This document shows positions 23,991 to 26,740 of a DNA stretch of 26,740 bases, piece by piece. The number at the start of each line of letters is the position of its first letter. The first letter of the stretch is position 1. The stretch comes from Candidatus Omnitrophota bacterium. GTDB taxonomy: Bacteria > Omnitrophota > Gorgyraeia > Zapsychrales > Zapsychraceae. The stretch spans positions 1 through 26,740 of the forward strand of contig JAGOSC010000035.1 of the NCBI GenBank assembly GCA_018062515.1. Direction: 5' to 3'. Under the pieces are notes generated by a model. That model saw only the letters and a program-made list of their open reading frames with translations. It had not been told where the DNA came from and ran no database searches. The translations under genes were made by a program, and so were the position numbers.

Positions 23991-25155
23991 GTTGACCGCC
24001 ATCACTTTTTTCAGAAATTCCATTGGGCATAGTTTCTTCCGCGCCTGAACTATTTTGTGTCATACCGTCTAAGGCGGCGTTAAGGCGACTTTCGGAATCA
24101 ATCAAAAAATTTCCGCTTGTAACCACTTTTTCGCCTTCTTTTAACCCTTCTTTAATTTCATAAAAGCCTTCTGTTCTTGTTCCTAAAACAACATTTCTTG
24201 GCTCTAACACGCCTTCGCCTTGGTCCACAAAAACAATTTTCTGTGTTCCCGTATCAAACACTGCTTCTTTAGGAACAGCGAGCGTATCTCCCAAATTAAT
24301 ATGAATCATGACATCGACATACATTTCCGGCCGCAACTTTCCCTTATGATCCTCAACTAAAATGCGGACCCGTGTGGTTCTGGTCAACTGATCAACAATG
24401 ACATCAATGGCCTTAATCTTTCCCTTAAACACTTCTCCGGAAAACGAGGGGTCTGTAACTTCTACCTCATCCTCGATATGGATCAATGGAATTTCATATT
24501 GATATATTTGCGCATAAATCCAAATAGGCTGATCCGGATGAGTATAAAGTAAACTATGCTGCGCTTGCTTCCATTCAGCCATTTGCGCAATAAGATCGTC
24601 GCTAATTCCCATATGTTTTAAACGGGTACGGCTAGCCTCAAGAAAACGTTGAAGTTGATCAATCGTTTCCTGGCCCGAATGATCTTCTTGAGCTTGTTTT
24701 AAAGTTTTAATGGCTTGAATATATTCAACCTGCATTTGATAAAGCTCAGGATCATGGGCAACGGTTCCCACTGTTCTTATTGTTTTCGTTAAATTTTGAT
24801 ATTTTACGAAAGCGGTTTTAATCCCAATCAGTTGTTGTTTTTGCGGAGTCAGCTGAATTGAGGCATACCCTTCCGCCGAAATTTTATTTTCTTTTAAAAC
24901 CATCTCTTCATTTTGCTGTTTTTGTTTTGTAAAACTCGGCTCTCTTTTGACTAATTTCATATAACAAATGGGACATTCTCCTGGTTTATCACGGGTGATT
25001 TGGGGATGCATCGGACAGTAATAAATATCCTTTTGTTTTCCCTGTTCATCGTCGCTGTATGGATGATTATGATTGTCTTTTTTAAGTACAATGAACGCGA
25101 GGCCAGCTAAAGCCATCACCACGAAAATTGTAAAAATTAAACTTTTCCTCTTCAT
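23980..25155 (-). CDS. cusB: RND periplasmic adaptor, CusB type, with N-terminal heavy-metal-binding domain
   Basis: The 391-residue adaptor has an N-terminal signal anchor (8-25) and a His/Asp-rich stretch. A heavy-metal-binding domain of the YCPMHP type follows, with C47, M49, H50, C61, C64 and M66 (DIYYCPMHPQIT...GECPICYMKL). Then come barrel-sandwich/hairpin segments with a coiled coil (about 135-195) and a C-terminal beta barrel (EGVLEPRNVVLGTRTEGFYE). It ends GQHVH. CusB binds Cu(I)/Ag(I) and bridges CusA to CusC. The GGAGG Shine-Dalgarno lies in the last codons of cusC and start and stop overlap as ATGA, so the two are coupled. Confidence 0.95.
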   Translation of the reverse strand: MKRKSLIFTIFVVMALAGLAFIVLKKDNHNHPYSDDEQGKQKDIYYCPMHPQITRDKPGECPICYMKLVKREPSFTKQKQQNEEMVLKENKISAEGYASIQLTPQKQQLIGIKTAFVKYQNLTKTIRTVGTVAHDPELYQMQVEYIQAIKTLKQAQEDHSGQETIDQLQRFLEASRTRLKHMGISDDLIAQMAEWKQAQHSLLYTHPDQPIWIYAQIYQYEIPLIHIEDEVEVTDPSFSGEVFKGKIKAIDVIVDQLTRTTRVRILVEDHKGKLRPEMYVDVMIHINLGDTLAVPKEAVFDTGTQKIVFVDQGEGVLEPRNVVLGTRTEGFYEIKEGLKEGEKVVTSGNFLIDSESRLNAALDGMTQNSSGAEETMPNGISEKSDGGQHVH

Positions 25156-26468
25156 TTCAGACCTCCCGGCGTCATCAAGTCAACCCCGACCATTCGTTCC
25201 AGCGCGGCAAAATTCTTTAAGCCTTCGGCCAAAGCTTCATAATAAGCAATTTTTGAATTCAAATAACTGCGTTCGCTGTCAATCAAACTTAAAAGCTCGC
25301 CTTTGCCGTTTTCATAGCTGGTCATATCGGAATTAAAAACAAGTTTCGCTTGTGGAATAAGAACTTTTTCATAAAGATCCACCGCCTCTTTAGACATGGA
25401 TAATTTATAAAAAGCATTTTTAATTTCATAGGCGCTTAAATTCTGAGTATCTTTAAGCCGCGCTTCACTCACCTTTAAATTCTCTATAGCTTCTTTCACC
25501 GTCGGAAGAATTCTGTTTTGCCATAAGGGTATTGTCACTTTGATCGGAATCATCCAGGCATCCCGTCCATCATCAGGATCACTTGTTTCTCCGTCACCAA
25601 TCCCGTAATATTGAAAGCCGATTGAAATATCGGGAGCATATCCATACTTTGATAAGCGGCTGGCATGACGGTCACGGTTGACTAATGAAACCGCTTCTTT
25701 AATTTCAGGCTGATTTTGATCGGCTAAGGCCAGTAATTGATCGACGTCGAACACCTCATTTTGAATTTTCAGGACCGGAAAAGGAATAAACTCTTCTTCA
25801 GTGACATTTCGATTAATGAGCGAACTCAACATTCCCAAAAGACTTTGTTTTTGCTGACGCAAGAAATACATTTTTCGCAAAACTTCAGCAACCTCAATCT
25901 GCGCTAAATTGATTTCCTTTTGTGTGACTTTAAGACTGGCATAAAGAGATTGAAGGGTTTTTTGAAAATTACCGAGAAGCGTGTGAACTTCTTGTGTTGT
26001 CTGGAGACTTTCCTGTACAGAATATAGATCATAATATGCCTCGGACACCTTTAAAGTGATATCTTTCTGTGCTTTACTCAAACGCGCCCGGGCTGCTTCC
26101 GCTTCGGCTTTGGCCATCTTTCTTTTTTCGGTCAATTTTCCCGGGAACGGGATCATTTGTTCAAATTCATAGGCATCCTCTTGAGGCCCCAAGGATGTTT
26201 CTAACATCGGCCCCATCACTGTATACCCGACGGTAGGATCGGGCAATGATGAAGATTGCGGGATTTTCATCTTCACCGCCTGCCATTCTGCTTCTGCCGC
26301 CTTAATTCCTGGATTATTGGCCAACGCTTCTTCGATCAATGATTCCAATTTAGAAGACATGTCGATTTGAGCAAAAACAGGACCTACTGTCATACAAAAA
26401 TATACAAAGATTAAAAATACGCTTCGTAAAATAAAATTCTTTATTTCAACACGAAAGTTAATATCCAT
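25152..26468 (-). CDS. cusC: TolC-family outer-membrane factor, CusC type
   Basis: A signal peptide (1-33, ending VFA) precedes a TolC-like helical barrel of about 400 residues. The first OEP repeat starts SSKLESLIEEALANNPGIKAAEAEW, and the second has NQPEIKEAVSLVNRDRHASRLSKYGYAPDISIGFQYYG. Long helices are rich in Ala, Lys, Glu and Gln. No lipobox is seen, unlike E. coli CusC, which is a lipoprotein. As the first gene before cusB and cusA, it is the exit duct of the metal efflux trimer. GAGGA lies 7-8 bases before ATG 26468. Confidence 0.93.
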   Translation of the reverse strand: MDINFRVEIKNFILRSVFLIFVYFCMTVGPVFAQIDMSSKLESLIEEALANNPGIKAAEAEWQAVKMKIPQSSSLPDPTVGYTVMGPMLETSLGPQEDAYEFEQMIPFPGKLTEKRKMAKAEAEAARARLSKAQKDITLKVSEAYYDLYSVQESLQTTQEVHTLLGNFQKTLQSLYASLKVTQKEINLAQIEVAEVLRKMYFLRQQKQSLLGMLSSLINRNVTEEEFIPFPVLKIQNEVFDVDQLLALADQNQPEIKEAVSLVNRDRHASRLSKYGYAPDISIGFQYYGIGDGETSDPDDGRDAWMIPIKVTIPLWQNRILPTVKEAIENLKVSEARLKDTQNLSAYEIKNAFYKLSMSKEAVDLYEKVLIPQAKLVFNSDMTSYENGKGELLSLIDSERSYLNSKIAYYEALAEGLKNFAALERMVGVDLMTPGGLK

Positions 26469-26564
26469 ATTTATTCCTCACAATAATTCCAATACCATTT
26501 GAACGCAAATCCATATCATAAGATATAGAAAATTTAAAACACGAATCAATTATGGGATTGAATA
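26469..26564. promoter_or_regulatory. Short gap upstream of cusC, possible promoter
   Basis: These 96 bases hold the cusC Shine-Dalgarno and a small inverted repeat ATATC-TTAT-GATAT read on the minus strand. TTGATT with TATATC 16 bp later is a possible weak promoter on the minus strand. It may equally be an internal gap of one transcript starting further right. Confidence 0.25.
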
Positions 26565-26740
26565 TTAAATACGTAGGACGGAGTTTTGAATGTAGAGTGG
26601 AACAGCAGAAGAAACACCAGGCGGTGATTCAGGATAACTAGACCGCAGCGAAAGAGTGACCGGGCTTAAAATAGCAATAACAGAATCAAGGTTAAATATG
26701 TCTACATGGAATAAACCTGCATCAATAACAGCGACTACAT
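26565..26740 (-). CDS. C-terminal fragment of an unrecognised gene upstream of cusC
   Basis: A minus-strand frame is open from the right edge (first whole codon at 26738) to TAA at 26567-26565, giving 57 residues: VVAVIDAGLFHVDIFNLDSV near the start and SSYPESPPGVSSAVPLYIQN near the end. The other two minus-strand frames are closed within this stretch. The Pro/Ser-rich tail with PPG resembles the C-termini of small exported proteins of the DUF2946-like kind often placed just before cus/czc outer-membrane genes, but that is only a likeness. The start and most of the protein are beyond the window. Confidence 0.45.
   Translation of the reverse strand, partial: VVAVIDAGLFHVDIFNLDSVIAILSPVTLSLRSSYPESPPGVSSAVPLYIQNSVLRI

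Overview
The window reads as a moderately AT-rich chromosome segment of a Gram-negative, diderm bacterium. The evidence for two membranes is a TolC-type outer-membrane factor with RND and adaptor partners, a lipobox cytochrome c, and several Sec signal peptides. Almost every gene lies on the minus strand, tightly packed, often with 4-11 nt overlaps. The mixture (TMTC-like TPR membrane protein, Kir-type channel, GH2/GH5-like TIM barrel, CmoM, fused MsrAB) recalls uncultivated lineages such as Omnitrophota. That placement is inference and weak. I see no IS element, integrase, CRISPR array or rRNA.

Region 1 (1-4350) holds a broken-off Cys-rich secreted protein at the left edge, an unrecognised secreted protein, an Uup-type ABC-F ATPase, a DUF3820 protein, a two-part low-complexity protein, a DUF2237 protein, and a 22-residue basic peptide beginning MGDKSPKSK with its own good promoter. 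A 12-bp hairpin stands in front of the DUF2237 gene. Region 2 (4351-8529) holds a heptamer repeat patch, a THUMP-domain RNA methyltransferase, an SDR protein with a zinc-ribbon N-terminus, periplasmic MsrAB, and tRNA-Val(CAC) with a consensus-like promoter.

Region 3 (8532-13563) is a probable four-gene operon, in transcription order: secreted glycoside hydrolase, CmoM-like tRNA methyltransferase (TTG start), a Kir-type channel homologue that lacks the K+ selectivity filter, and a TMTC-like GT-C/TPR membrane protein. The divergent plus-strand gene (13717-14202) encodes a MauE/DoxX-like redox membrane protein and looks leaderless.

Region 4 (14192-26740) is a metal-handling block. In transcription order it has a right-edge ORF fragment, cusC-cusB-cusA, a YHS/TRASH-like metal-binding protein, a DUF2231 membrane protein, a promoter/dyad, a 54-residue Cys/His-rich peptide overlapping an ArsP-like permease, arsC, an ArnT-like glycosyltransferase, a second good promoter, an ICMT/NnrU-like membrane methyltransferase, a lipoprotein cytochrome c, a PCuAC copper chaperone and SCO1/SenC. 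Together these suggest Cu(I)/Ag(I) export across both membranes, arsenate reduction with export of an arsenic species, and periplasmic copper delivery. No oxidase subunit genes are visible.

The most unusual items are the filter-less Kir homologue, the Cys/His peptide fused by overlap to the permease, the SDR protein with TxxxK in place of YxxxK, and the leaderless MauE-like gene. I did not find a clearly new multi-gene defence or mobile system. The only stretch over 300 bases lacking an obvious long gene (4215-4578) contains the small MGDKSPKSK gene, its promoter, a hairpin and the heptamer repeats.
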